Assembly: GCF_000518485.1 (NCBI RefSeq) | Contig: NZ_KI912443.1 | Span: forward strand, 248,001-312,000 | Source: Olleya marilimosa CAM030 | GTDB taxonomy: Bacteria > Bacteroidota > Bacteroidia > Flavobacteriales > Flavobacteriaceae | Length of the DNA: 64,000 nt | Reading direction: 5' to 3' | Translations under genes and position numbers: made by a program | Part shown: piece by piece, positions 42,174 through 50,676 of the stretch | Layout of the letters: every line of letters begins with the position of its first letter | Numbering within the stretch: the stretch's first letter is position 1 | The notes under the pieces: model-generated | Databases searched by the model: none | Told to the model about the DNA's origin: nothing | Seen by the model: only the letters and a program-made list of their open reading frames with translations

Positions 42174-43406
42174 ATGAATTTACACTTACACCAATCAACA
42201 ATACAACCAACTAACGCTATCCAAATTACAGGATCAAAAAGCGAATCAAATAGACTGTTATTGTTGCAAGCTTTATATCCTGAAATTAAAATAAATAATA
42301 TATCAAACAGTGACGATTCGGTTTTAATGGCTAAAGCCTTAGCCTCAAAAGATACGGTTATAGACATACATCATGCTGGAACAGCAATGCGATTTTTAAC
42401 AGCGTATTTTTCAACACAAGAAGGCAGAACCATAGAGCTTACAGGATCTAAACGCATGAAAGAGCGTCCCATTGCTATTTTAGTTGATGCCTTAAATCAA
42501 TTAGGAGCAGAGATTACTTATAAAGAAAACCAAGGGTTTCCACCATTACTAATTACTGGTAAAAAGTTAACCAATAACAAAGTGACACTTCAGGCTAATG
42601 TAAGTAGTCAGTATATTTCAGCACTATTATTAGTAGCTTCAAAATTAGAAAACGGACTAGAATTGACGCTTGAAGGCGAAATTACGTCTGTACCATACAT
42701 TAACATGACTTTAAGCTTATTGGAAGAGATTGGGACAAAAACCAAATTTCAGGATAATGTAATTACCATTTACCCACAACAGCAACTAGCTGATAAAACG
42801 CAACAATTAACAGTAGAAAGTGATTGGTCATCAGCATCCTATTTTTATAGTATAGTAGCAATGTCTGCAATAGGTACAACAATTTCGTTATCATCATATA
42901 AGCAAAACAGCCTGCAAGGAGATTCCGCTTTAGCGACAATTTATAACGCATTTGGTGTGACCACAACCTTTAAAAACAATACAGTTGTCCTTCAAAAAAC
43001 CGAAGCAACATCACCAGATACTAAAATTAATTTCGATTTAAAAAATGCGCCAGATATTGCGCAAACTATTTCGGTAACCGCATTTGGATTGGGATTAGAG
43101 TGTCACTTAACAGGATTACATACCCTTAAAATTAAAGAAACAGACCGTTTAGTAGCCTTAAAAACCGAAATTGAAAAATTAGGAGGACAAGTAGCTATTA
43201 CAGATAATAGCCTAACATTAAAAAAAGCAATTAATTGGCATCAAAATGTTACTATAGCAACCTATAATGACCACAGGATGGCTATGGCATTTGCACCATT
43301 AGCCTTAAAAGTGCCAATAATTATAGAAGACTCAAAAGTAGTCTCTAAATCTTATCCAACGTTTTGGGACGATTTGGCTGCTTTAGGCTTCATTTTTAGT
43401 GTTTAA
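42174..43406 (+). CDS. aroA: 3-phosphoshikimate 1-carboxyvinyltransferase (EPSP synthase)
   Basis: Sixth step of the shikimate pathway. 410 residues, somewhat short for AroA: ITGSKSESNRLLLLQAL near residue 18 (S3P binding), HHAGTAMRFLTAYF (the usual NAGTAMR region), SKRMKERPI, SSQYISALLLVA, and NDHRMAMAFAPLAL near 365; KIKETDRLVAL is the conserved Glu-Thr-Asp-Arg. His in place of the first Asn of NAGT is notable but common in Bacteroidetes enzymes as I recall. Complements the aromatic operon at 33-37 kb. Confidence 0.95.
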   Translation: MNLHLHQSTIQPTNAIQITGSKSESNRLLLLQALYPEIKINNISNSDDSVLMAKALASKDTVIDIHHAGTAMRFLTAYFSTQEGRTIELTGSKRMKERPIAILVDALNQLGAEITYKENQGFPPLLITGKKLTNNKVTLQANVSSQYISALLLVASKLENGLELTLEGEITSVPYINMTLSLLEEIGTKTKFQDNVITIYPQQQLADKTQQLTVESDWSSASYFYSIVAMSAIGTTISLSSYKQNSLQGDSALATIYNAFGVTTTFKNNTVVLQKTEATSPDTKINFDLKNAPDIAQTISVTAFGLGLECHLTGLHTLKIKETDRLVALKTEIEKLGGQVAITDNSLTLKKAINWHQNVTIATYNDHRMAMAFAPLALKVPIIIEDSKVVSKSYPTFWDDLAALGFIFSV

Positions 43407-43428
43407 TAAATAATAAATGGTCATTTAC

Positions 43429-43460
43429 TTGACAACGCCTATCTCCAGATTGTATATTTG
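43429..43460 (+). promoter_or_regulatory. queA promoter, Bacteroidetes type
   Basis: TTG (43429-43431), 21 nt, TATATTTG (43453-43460), a full consensus match about 33 bp before the queA ATG. Confidence 0.65.
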
Positions 43461-43492
43461 CAATCTTGTTAACTTAACATCTATATTAATAA

Positions 43493-44542
43493 ATGAAATT
43501 ATCACACTTCAATTTTGAACTACCTGAAGAGCTATTAGCAGAATATCCTGCAGAAAACAGAGACGAGTCTCGTTTGATGGTTTTAAACCGAAAAGAGCAA
43601 ACTATCGAACACAAAATGTTTAAAGACTTAATCGAGTATTTTGACGAGAAAGATGTGATGATTCTTAACAACACCAAAGTATTTCCTGCACGTTTATTTG
43701 GTAACAAAGAAAAAACTGGAGCAAGAATCGAAGTGTTTTTATTACGCGAGCTTAACCAAGAACAACGTCTTTGGGACGTATTAGTAGATCCAGCACGTAA
43801 AATACGTATTGGTAACAAATTATACTTTGGAGACGACGAGACGTTAGTAGCAGAAGTTATTGACAACACAACATCTAGAGGACGTACATTACGTTTTTTA
43901 TATGATGGATCATACCAAGAGTTTAGAATCAAACTACAAGAATTAGGAGAAACACCTTTACCTAAATATATTAAAAGAGAAGTAGAGCCAGAAGACGAAG
44001 ACCGTTACCAAACCATTTACGCAAAAGAAGAAGGTGCAGTAGCAGCTCCAACAGCAGGACTTCACTTTTCTAAGCACTTATTAAAGCGTTTAGAAATCAA
44101 AGGTGTAGACTTTGCAGAAGTAACTTTACACGTAGGTTTAGGAACTTTTAATCCAGTAGAAGTAGAAGATTTATCTAAACACAAAATGGATAGCGAAGAG
44201 CTTAAAATTGAAGCTAAAGCTGTTGAGGTAATCAACAATGCTAAAAAAGATAAACGTCGTATTTGCGCAGTTGGTACAACAGCAATGCGTGCAATAGAAA
44301 GCTCAGTATCTTCAAGCGGAACACTAAACGAAATAGAAGGATGGACCAACAAATTTATCTTTCCACCATACGACTTTAGCATCGCAAACGCAATGATTAC
44401 TAACTTCCACACGCCAAAATCTACACTATTAATGATGGTGTCAGCATTTGCAGGACACGACTTCATGAAAAAAGCATACGAAGAAGCAGTAAAAGAAAAA
44501 TACAAGTTTTACAGTTATGGAGACGCGATGTTAATCATCTAA
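43493..44542 (+). CDS. queA: S-adenosylmethionine:tRNA ribosyltransferase-isomerase
   Basis: Transfers and isomerises the ribosyl part of SAM onto preQ1-tRNA to give epoxyqueuosine. 349 residues: [60 protein letters not shown]-like [13 protein letters not shown], and [17 protein letters not shown], all typical. SAM-consuming. Followed by a terminator and repeat copy C. Confidence 0.97.
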   Translation: MKLSHFNFELPEELLAEYPAENRDESRLMVLNRKEQTIEHKMFKDLIEYFDEKDVMILNNTKVFPARLFGNKEKTGARIEVFLLRELNQEQRLWDVLVDPARKIRIGNKLYFGDDETLVAEVIDNTTSRGRTLRFLYDGSYQEFRIKLQELGETPLPKYIKREVEPEDEDRYQTIYAKEEGAVAAPTAGLHFSKHLLKRLEIKGVDFAEVTLHVGLGTFNPVEVEDLSKHKMDSEELKIEAKAVEVINNAKKDKRRICAVGTTAMRAIESSVSSSGTLNEIEGWTNKFIFPPYDFSIANAMITNFHTPKSTLLMMVSAFAGHDFMKKAYEEAVKEKYKFYSYGDAMLII

Positions 44543-44562
44543 TCCTATCAATATAAATTACT

Positions 44563-44602
44563 AAAACCTCTTTTCACTTTAATTAGTAAAGGAGGTTTTT
44601 TT
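44563..44602 (+). terminator. terminator after queA
   Basis: AAAACCTCTTTT / TAAAGGAGGTTTT (one G-U pair) around a 12-nt loop, followed by a T run of seven. Confidence 0.8.
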
Positions 44603-44605
44603 ATG

Positions 44606-44696
44606 GCATTACCCAAGGGTCGCGCTCTCGACAGTCGCTTTGCATTTGCTTTAAGGCAAATGCAAGAGCTTCAACAAATGTCTCCATCGCTAATGC
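44606..44696 (-). repeat. dispersed intergenic repeat, copy C (91 bp)
   Basis: Read on the minus strand it has the same order as copies A and B: GCATTAGCGATGGAG ... GCGCGACCCTTGGG-TAATGC. The inverted ends are GCATTA/TAATGC instead of GCGTTA/TAACGC, so both arms changed together and pairing is kept. The middle holds a perfect TTTGCATTTG / CAAATGCAA-type hairpin (about 44639-44665). Unlike copy B it lies behind a terminator, between queA and rlmN, so it need not be transcribed. Confidence 0.7.
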
Positions 44697-44786
44697 ACAT
44701 GCCAAAGACCAGTTTTAAAATAATCTACAGTAAATCGTCAATCCTAATTCGTAAATCAATAAACGATTCACTATTTTTGCATTCCA

Positions 44787-45827
44787 ATGGAAATCAAGAA
44801 AAAAGACATACGCGCATTAAGCAAGGACCAACTTAGAGACTTCTTTCAAAAAGAAGGAGACAAAGCCTTTAGAGGTAATCAAGTTTACGAGTGGTTATGG
44901 AGCAAAGGTGCACATACCTTTGAGGATATGACCAACCTATCCAAAGAGACGCGTCAAATGCTAGAAGACCACTTTGTAATAAACCATATCAAAGTAGACG
45001 TAATGCAGCGTAGTAGTGATGGTACAGTAAAAAACGCAGTACGCTTACATGACAATTTAGTAGTCGAGTCCGTTTTAATACCTACAAAAACAAGGACTAC
45101 AGCCTGCGTATCAAGTCAAGTTGGATGTAGTTTGGATTGTAAGTTTTGTGCAACAGCACGATTAAAACGCATGCGTAATCTAAATCCAGACGAGATTTAC
45201 GATCAAGTAGTCGCAATAGACAGAGAAAGTAGACTGTACTTTGACAGACCATTAAGTAATATTGTATTTATGGGAATGGGAGAACCATTAATGAACTACA
45301 ATAACGTACTTAAAGCAATAGATAAAATAACATCACCAGAAGGATTAGGCATGTCGCCAAAGCGTATTGTGGTGTCTACATCAGGAGTGCCAAAAATGAT
45401 TAAAAAAATGGCGGATGATGATGTAAAGTTTAAATTAGCAGTCTCACTGCACTCTGCAATTGACGAGGTTAGAACATCCATAATGCCTTTTAATGCAACC
45501 TTTCCGTTAGCAGATTTAAGAGAAGCATTAGTCTACTGGTACGAAAAAACAAAAAACCGTATCACCTATGAGTATGTGGTTTGGGAAGGTATAAATGACA
45601 AACGTAAAGACGTTGATGCATTGGTTCAATTTTGCAAATTTGCACCAAGTAAGGTTAATATAATTGAATATAACCCAATTGACGATGGTCAATTCCAACA
45701 AGCAAAATCTCAGGCAATTGATATGTATCAAAGTGTTTTAGAAGAAAATAACATAACCGTAACTATAAGACGTAGTAGAGGTAAGGATATTGATGCAGCA
45801 TGTGGACAATTAGCTAATAAAGACTAA
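44787..45827 (+). CDS. rlmN: dual-specificity 23S rRNA A2503 / tRNA A37 C2-methyltransferase
   Basis: Radical SAM enzyme that methylates C2 of adenosine. 346 residues: helical N-terminus (RDFFQKEGDKAFRGNQVYEWLWSKG), the radical SAM cluster GCSLDCKFCATA with CxxxCxxC near residue 113, IVFMGMGEPLMNY, and the methyl-carrying Cys in the C-terminal DIDAACGQL (Cys near 339) with the partner Cys in the cluster region loop. TATTTTTG at 44772-44779, seven bases before the ATG, may be its -7 box, implying a very short leader. Confidence 0.97.
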   Translation: MEIKKKDIRALSKDQLRDFFQKEGDKAFRGNQVYEWLWSKGAHTFEDMTNLSKETRQMLEDHFVINHIKVDVMQRSSDGTVKNAVRLHDNLVVESVLIPTKTRTTACVSSQVGCSLDCKFCATARLKRMRNLNPDEIYDQVVAIDRESRLYFDRPLSNIVFMGMGEPLMNYNNVLKAIDKITSPEGLGMSPKRIVVSTSGVPKMIKKMADDDVKFKLAVSLHSAIDEVRTSIMPFNATFPLADLREALVYWYEKTKNRITYEYVVWEGINDKRKDVDALVQFCKFAPSKVNIIEYNPIDDGQFQQAKSQAIDMYQSVLEENNITVTIRRSRGKDIDAACGQLANKD

Positions 45828-45847
45828 TTTCAAAATATTTTAAATAT

Positions 45848-45888
45848 AAAAAAGCGACTTTCAAATCAATTGAAAGTCGCTTTTTTTT
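45848..45888. terminator. bidirectional terminator between rlmN and the T9SS protein
   Basis: AAAAAAGCGACTTTCAA / TTGAAAGTCGCTTTTTT, 17-bp perfect stem with a 5-nt loop; serves both convergent genes. Confidence 0.92.
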
Positions 45889-45903
45889 ATAATTATAACA
45901 ATG

Positions 45904-47064
45904 TTATTCCTTAACAAACTTAAGCGTTTGCTTTTTGTCTTGAGTATTAATTGTCATTAAGTAAATACCATTATTTAAAGAGGCTACATTAATTAAGTTT
46001 TCAGTAATATCTGCACCTTTTCTGTTAATCACTAGTTGTCCTAGTTGGTTATATATTTCAACAGATTCAATAGCTAAGTCTGTTTTAATAGTTATAACAT
46101 CTTTAGCAGGATTAGGATAAATACTAAAACTATTGTCTAATGTAAACTCATCAGTCGATAATGCAGGATCTGTTTCAGTTGTAAATGACCAAACAGCACT
46201 AGCAGTAGACCCAAAGCAATTAAAAGACTCAATAGACCAATAGTATGTCGTGTCATAAGCCCAGTTATAAGTAATACCGTTTCCATTAGTAGCACCATTT
46301 ATAGTGCCAATATTTGTTCCTGCTGGATCTGTACCCAAAGATAAATTAAAAACGGTTGCAGATGGTCCAGGAGTCCAGTTAAACGGAGTAATTAAGGGTG
46401 TTGTACCTGTAACATCTATAGCTACATTTGTGGCACCATTAGCAGGAGTAGTTGCAGTTGCAGCAGTAGGAGCAGTAGTTTCTGTACAAGAAAAGACCTT
46501 TACATTGTCAAAAGCCCAAAAATAAGACCAATCTCCAACCCATCTAAACCTTACTTTTGCATTACTTACACCTGCCAATTGTGCAGATACATTATAAGAT
46601 TTAAAACCAAAATCAAGGTCGTTTGCTCCACTAGTATTGTTTGTGCTGTTAAATAGTGCAACTTGTACCCAAGCTGTTCCATCAAATACTTCAACAAAAC
46701 CATTACCACCAATTTCTGCACGAATAACATGATTAAATGTTAATTGCACATCAGTTAATGCAGAAGCATCGAAAGTTGGACTTTCTAAATAAGTATCTTC
46801 AGCTTCACCATCATCACCCAAAGCATCACTATCAAAAATCGGATAACTTCCAGAAAAACCTTGATCATACAAAACAACGTTTCCTGCTCCAAAACCAGGA
46901 GCTTCTCCAGTGTTGTCAAATGACCAAACACCACCATTAGCAAGTTCAATATTAGACCAACCTGCAGGTGTGCTTAATCCTGCATCAAAATTTTCATCAA
47001 TTAAAACTTGACCAAATGCAAATGAAGCAGTGAGAAATAAAAATAAAAATGTAATTTTTTTCAT
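45904..47064 (-). CDS. T9SS-exported surface protein with choice-of-anchor J-type domain
   Basis: 386 residues. Signal peptide MKKITFLFLFLTASFAFGQ, then a jelly-roll domain to about residue 190 (LIDENFDAGLSTPAGWSN, WAFDNVKVFSC) of the cleaved-adhesin/choice-of-anchor J kind, a fibronectin III-like domain (about 200-295: TPANGATNVAIDVTGTTPLITPFNWTPG) and a type A sorting domain at the end (FSIYPNPAKDVITIKTD ... LNNGIYLMTINTQDKKQTLKFVKE). The C-terminal signal sends it through the type IX system, whose other parts are elsewhere in this window. Ligand unknown; single gene. Confidence 0.9.
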   Translation of the reverse strand: MKKITFLFLFLTASFAFGQVLIDENFDAGLSTPAGWSNIELANGGVWSFDNTGEAPGFGAGNVVLYDQGFSGSYPIFDSDALGDDGEAEDTYLESPTFDASALTDVQLTFNHVIRAEIGGNGFVEVFDGTAWVQVALFNSTNNTSGANDLDFGFKSYNVSAQLAGVSNAKVRFRWVGDWSYFWAFDNVKVFSCTETTAPTAATATTPANGATNVAIDVTGTTPLITPFNWTPGPSATVFNLSLGTDPAGTNIGTINGATNGNGITYNWAYDTTYYWSIESFNCFGSTASAVWSFTTETDPALSTDEFTLDNSFSIYPNPAKDVITIKTDLAIESVEIYNQLGQLVINRKGADITENLINVASLNNGIYLMTINTQDKKQTLKFVKE

Positions 47065-47208
47065 GTGTGTGTGTTTAAGGATTAATATGTTTAAATATAC
47101 TAAAAATTAAAGCATTAGCTTTTTTTAGTATAAAAATTGCGAATTAATAATATTATGGTCTATTAGTTTATTCGTATTTTTGGTATTACTAAAAGTTACA
47201 TCTTTATT

Positions 47209-48186
47209 TTGAAAATAACAGAACAAATAAAACAGCCTATTGCTTTTGAGATGGATCTTTTTGAGCAAAAATTTAGGCTTGCTATGTCATCAAAAGTTGC
47301 TCTGTTAAATAGGATCACTTATTACATAGTCAATCGTAAAGGAAAACAAATGCGTCCAATGTTTGTTTTTTTAGTGGCTAAAATGGTGTCAAATGGTGAG
47401 GTTAGCGAAAGGACTTACAGAGGAGCATCTGTTATAGAGTTGATTCACACTGCCACATTGGTTCATGATGATGTTGTGGATGATAGTAATAAGCGTCGTG
47501 GTTTTTTCTCTATTAATGCACTATGGAAAAATAAAATAGCAGTTTTAATTGGTGACTTTTTACTGTCTAAAGGGTTGTTGTTATCCATTGATAATAATGA
47601 TTTTGATTTATTAAAAATCATTTCTATTGCTGTAAGAGAGATGAGTGAAGGCGAATTACTTCAAATAGAAAAAGCTAGAAAACTTGATATAACAGAAGCA
47701 GTTTATTATGATATCATTCGCCAAAAAACAGCAACACTTATTGCTGCCTGTTGTAGTCTTGGTGCAGCATCAGTAAAACCTAATTCTGTTGAGGTTGAAA
47801 GCATGCGTAAGTTTGGAGAACTGATAGGTATGGCATTTCAAATTAAAGATGATTTGTTTGATTATGGTACCCAAAGTATAGGTAAGCCTACTGGTATTGA
47901 TATTAAAGAGCAAAAAATGACCTTGCCTTTAATTTATGTGCTAAATAATTGTTCTACAAAGGATAAGAAGTGGTTAATCAATTCGGTAAAAAACCATAAT
48001 ACGGATAAAAAACGAGTTAACCAGGTTATTCAATTTGTAAAAGACAATGGAGGATTAGATTATGCTGTTTCAAAAATGAAAACGTTTCAGCAAGAAGCAT
48101 TATTGTTACTAAATAGTTTTCCTAAATCAGAATATAAAGACTCGCTTGAGTTAATGGTTAATTATGTCATAGAAAGAAAAAAATAA
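47209..48186 (+). CDS. polyprenyl diphosphate synthase (octaprenyl/solanesyl type)
   Basis: Makes the long isoprenoid chain used for menaquinone. 325 residues of the trans-isoprenyl synthase family: RKGKQMRPMFVFLVAKMV, first Asp-rich motif LVHDDVVDDSNKRRG (DDxxD), and second QIKDDLFDYG near residue 215. Start is TTG at 47209, supported by the family N-terminus KITEQIKQPIAFEMDLFEQKF. TATTTTTG at 47175-47182 is a possible -7 box. Chain length cannot be told with certainty. Confidence 0.92.
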   Translation: MKITEQIKQPIAFEMDLFEQKFRLAMSSKVALLNRITYYIVNRKGKQMRPMFVFLVAKMVSNGEVSERTYRGASVIELIHTATLVHDDVVDDSNKRRGFFSINALWKNKIAVLIGDFLLSKGLLLSIDNNDFDLLKIISIAVREMSEGELLQIEKARKLDITEAVYYDIIRQKTATLIAACCSLGAASVKPNSVEVESMRKFGELIGMAFQIKDDLFDYGTQSIGKPTGIDIKEQKMTLPLIYVLNNCSTKDKKWLINSVKNHNTDKKRVNQVIQFVKDNGGLDYAVSKMKTFQQEALLLLNSFPKSEYKDSLELMVNYVIERKK

Positions 48187-48205
48187 TTTTTTTTTTCATA
48201 CTTCA

Positions 48206-48232
48206 GGCAACCTTCTTAAAAGCTTTTGCGTC
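48206..48232 (+). promoter_or_regulatory. candidate autoregulated ECF promoter of the sigma operon
   Basis: GGCAAC (48206-48211), 17 nt, CGTC (48229-48232). It resembles the TGCAAC...CGTC / TGTAAC...CGAC class of ECF promoters and shares its spacer and flank (TTAAAAG, TTTAT) with the site at 10261-10286. It lies 36 bp before the sigma gene, as expected if the sigma factor drives its own operon. Confidence 0.6.
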
Positions 48233-48268
48233 TTTATAAATAGAAGACCAAACTAAACAACACTATTT

Positions 48269-48829
48269 GTGAAAGTCGTTACCTTATTTAATAACGAAGT
48301 AAAGCTAATTAAAAAAGCTACTCAGAATAATCGTGAAGCCCAACATGTATTGTTTGAGCTGCATGCACCTAAAATGCTAAGTGTATGTCGTTATTATGTA
48401 AAGGACATGCAACATGCGGAAGAAGTCATGCTAAACGGTTTTTTAAAAGTATTTACTAATCTTAAAACATTTAAACACGAAGGTAGTTTTGAAGGTTGGA
48501 TTAGACGCATAATGGTTAGAGAAGCAATCTCCTTTTTACGACAAAAAAAGACGATTCAGTTTGTAGATGAAGAGTATCAACATATAGAAATTCAGGATGA
48601 AACCACACAGCAATATGATGTGGCACAATTGCAAGAGTTAATAGACAATTTGCCTGAAGGATATAAGATGGTATTTGTAATGTATGCAATAGAAGGCTAC
48701 AAACACGCAGAGATTGCAACACTTTTAAACATTAGCATTGGGACTTCAAAATCTCAGTTATTTAAAGCAAGAAAAATGCTGCAAGACAATATTAAGATAC
48801 TTAATACCAAAGAATATGGCACCAAATAA
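48269..48829 (+). CDS. ECF-type RNA polymerase sigma factor
   Basis: 186 residues, sigma-70 region 2 (LFELHAPKMLSVCRYYVKDMQHAEEVMLNGFLKVFTNLKTF, then FEGWIRRIMVREAISFLRQKK) and region 4 (LPEGYKMVFVMYAIEGYKHAEIATLLNISIGTSKSQLFKARKML). GTG start at 48269. Its last 14 bases overlap the next gene, which encodes a single-span membrane protein of the kind that acts as anti-sigma. With the outer-membrane protein behind it, this forms an envelope-sensing unit. Confidence 0.94.
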   Translation: MKVVTLFNNEVKLIKKATQNNREAQHVLFELHAPKMLSVCRYYVKDMQHAEEVMLNGFLKVFTNLKTFKHEGSFEGWIRRIMVREAISFLRQKKTIQFVDEEYQHIEIQDETTQQYDVAQLQELIDNLPEGYKMVFVMYAIEGYKHAEIATLLNISIGTSKSQLFKARKMLQDNIKILNTKEYGTK

Positions 48830-49538
48830 ATTTGAAAAGCAATTAAAAGACACGCTAGAGCGTCGCACAATTGCACCAAGCAAAATAGCTTGGAGCCAAT
48901 TAGATACGCAATTAGATGTTCAAAAAAACAAACAAAAATTCCCGTTTTGGTGGTTTAGTATAGCAGCTACGTTTTTAGGTGTATTTTTAGCAATTTTTGT
49001 TTTTAATGACAAACAAGATCCAATAAATGTAGTTATTGAGGATGTTAAAAATGAAATACTATTACCAAGTGAAATCAATCAAATTAACAAACAAAATAAA
49101 GTAACTAAAATAATAACAAGTCCAGAATTAGTCGTTGATAAGGTAAATGTTAAACCAAAAAATAAAGCGGTAACAAATAAAAACAAAGCAACAATACAAA
49201 GTGTTCAGGCAGAGAAATCTAATGTTGTTTTGGTTGTAAACGACAAAATTAAGCTGGAAGACAAGGCAACTATAGCCTCTGCTACTAATTCAGAAAAACC
49301 TATTGATAAGACTAGTCAAACGACAACAATAACATCTGAAGCAGACCTATTATTAAAAGAAGCATACTCTGATGTGCAAGATAACTATAACACCTATATA
49401 CCAGAAAAAATTGACGCTAACTCATTGTTGGAAGATGTAGAGATGAAATCTGAAAAATCTCTAAAAAATCGTTTGTTTCATGCTGTAAAATCAGGCTACG
49501 AAACATTAAAGACAACAGTGGCAGAGCGTGACTTATAA
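48816..49538 (+). CDS. single-span membrane protein, probable anti-sigma factor
   Basis: 240 residues from ATG 48816 (MAPNKFEKQLKDTLERRTI), overlapping the sigma gene by 14 bases. A cytoplasmic N-terminus of about 40 residues, including APSKIAWSQLDTQLD, which resembles the short helix of Bacteroidetes anti-sigma-like proteins, then a membrane helix FPFWWFSIAATFLGVFLAIFVF, then a long Lys/Asn/Thr-rich periplasmic part. No zinc anti-sigma HxxxCxxC motif. Role assigned by position, topology and overlap; no direct family match. Confidence 0.7.
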   Translation: MAPNKFEKQLKDTLERRTIAPSKIAWSQLDTQLDVQKNKQKFPFWWFSIAATFLGVFLAIFVFNDKQDPINVVIEDVKNEILLPSEINQINKQNKVTKIITSPELVVDKVNVKPKNKAVTNKNKATIQSVQAEKSNVVLVVNDKIKLEDKATIASATNSEKPIDKTSQTTTITSEADLLLKEAYSDVQDNYNTYIPEKIDANSLLEDVEMKSEKSLKNRLFHAVKSGYETLKTTVAERDL

Positions 49539-49569
49539 TTCAATTAATCATTAAAAAAAACGAACAGTT

Positions 49570-50619
49570 ATGCAAACCATTACAAAACACTTAGTTTACT
49601 TAATTATTTTATTTACTGTTAGCCAAATTAGCGCACAAGTAAAAGACACAATTCCTAAAATTGAAACTTTAAAACAAAACATTATTACACAAGAACGAGA
49701 TGCTTTAAAAGTTGAAATTGATGCTATTAATGACAGGTTGGAAGCTGACGATATTACTTTTGACGAAGCAGAGCGTCTAAAAAAAGAAGTCGCAGAAAAA
49801 AGAGCATTAAATATTGAAAACAGAGTAGCAATTGCAGTTAATAGATTAGAGTTTTTAAAACGAAACAAACAATTACAAGATGATGAAGATAACGTTAATG
49901 TCTTTTCAATTAAAATTGGAGCATCAGATAAAGAGTTAATCGGAGTCACAGCAAATCGTACTCCTCCAAAACAAGACATACGTACAAGTAATCAATTATT
50001 ATTTGCTATGGGTTTTAATAACGCAATTATTGATGGTGTTAGTTTAAGTGATTCGCCATATAAACTAGGAGGATCAGGATTTGTAGAATTAGGATGGCTT
50101 TGGAAAACAAGAGTCTTTAAAGAGTCTAACTTCTTAAGATTAAAATATGGACTATCTGTACAGTGGAATAAATTAGATATTAAAAACGATATGTATTTTG
50201 TTCAAGAAGCAAATCAAACCACTTTACAACCTTTTGAAGGAGATTTAAAACGCGCTAAGTTTAGAACAACCAGTTTAGTGATTCCTGTGCATTTTGAGTT
50301 TGGTCCTTGGGATAAAAAAGTGTATGATGATGGTAGAGTCCGTTACAATACCTACAATAAATTTAAAATAGGAGTAGGTGGATACTTTGGCGTTAATGGT
50401 AAAGCGGTTCAAAAATTAAATTATAAAGCAGATGGTGAGCGTGTAGAAGAAACTATTAGGAGAGGTTTTAACACAAACACATTTACTTATGGTGTTAGTG
50501 CATATATAGGTTATGGAGATTTAAGTTTATATGCTAAATATGATTTGGCACCAATATTTAAAAACCAATTAGTAGATCAAAACAATATATCTTTAGGTGT
50601 TAGACTAGATTTAGATTAA
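49570..50619 (+). CDS. outer-membrane beta-barrel protein with coiled-coil N-terminus
   Basis: 349 residues. Signal peptide ends near SQISAQ (residue 23). Residues about 30-105 form a charged coiled coil (LKQNIITQERDALKVEIDAINDRLEADD...AERLKKEVAEKRAL), followed by a beta-barrel-like part (LGGSGFVELGWLWKTRVF, NFLRLKYGLSVQWNKLD, TYGVSAYIGYGDLSLYAKYDLAPIF, ISLGVRLDLD). Not a recognised family. It is the third gene after the sigma and anti-sigma genes and may be the envelope component they watch or respond with. Confidence 0.8.
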   Translation: MQTITKHLVYLIILFTVSQISAQVKDTIPKIETLKQNIITQERDALKVEIDAINDRLEADDITFDEAERLKKEVAEKRALNIENRVAIAVNRLEFLKRNKQLQDDEDNVNVFSIKIGASDKELIGVTANRTPPKQDIRTSNQLLFAMGFNNAIIDGVSLSDSPYKLGGSGFVELGWLWKTRVFKESNFLRLKYGLSVQWNKLDIKNDMYFVQEANQTTLQPFEGDLKRAKFRTTSLVIPVHFEFGPWDKKVYDDGRVRYNTYNKFKIGVGGYFGVNGKAVQKLNYKADGERVEETIRRGFNTNTFTYGVSAYIGYGDLSLYAKYDLAPIFKNQLVDQNNISLGVRLDLD

Positions 50620-50637
50620 ACAAAAAAATATTTATTT

Positions 50638-50676
50638 TAAAAGCGTCTTTTTTATTATTAAAAAAGGCGCTTTTTT
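50638..50676 (+). terminator. terminator of the sigma operon
   Basis: AAAAGCGTCTTTTTT / AAAAAAGGCGCTTTTTT (one G-U pair) around ATTATT, followed by T run. Confidence 0.8.

Noticed and set aside
44603-44836. ORF of 77 codons after queA
   Set aside because: It lies over repeat copy C and runs into the start of rlmN in another frame; the protein is a by-product of the repeat.
43493-45827. Codon use of queA and rlmN looks richer in C-ending codons than neighbours (possible transfer)
   Set aside because: Only an impression; both are conserved housekeeping genes with family-typical sequences, and higher expression would explain it. A codon adaptation calculation would be needed.
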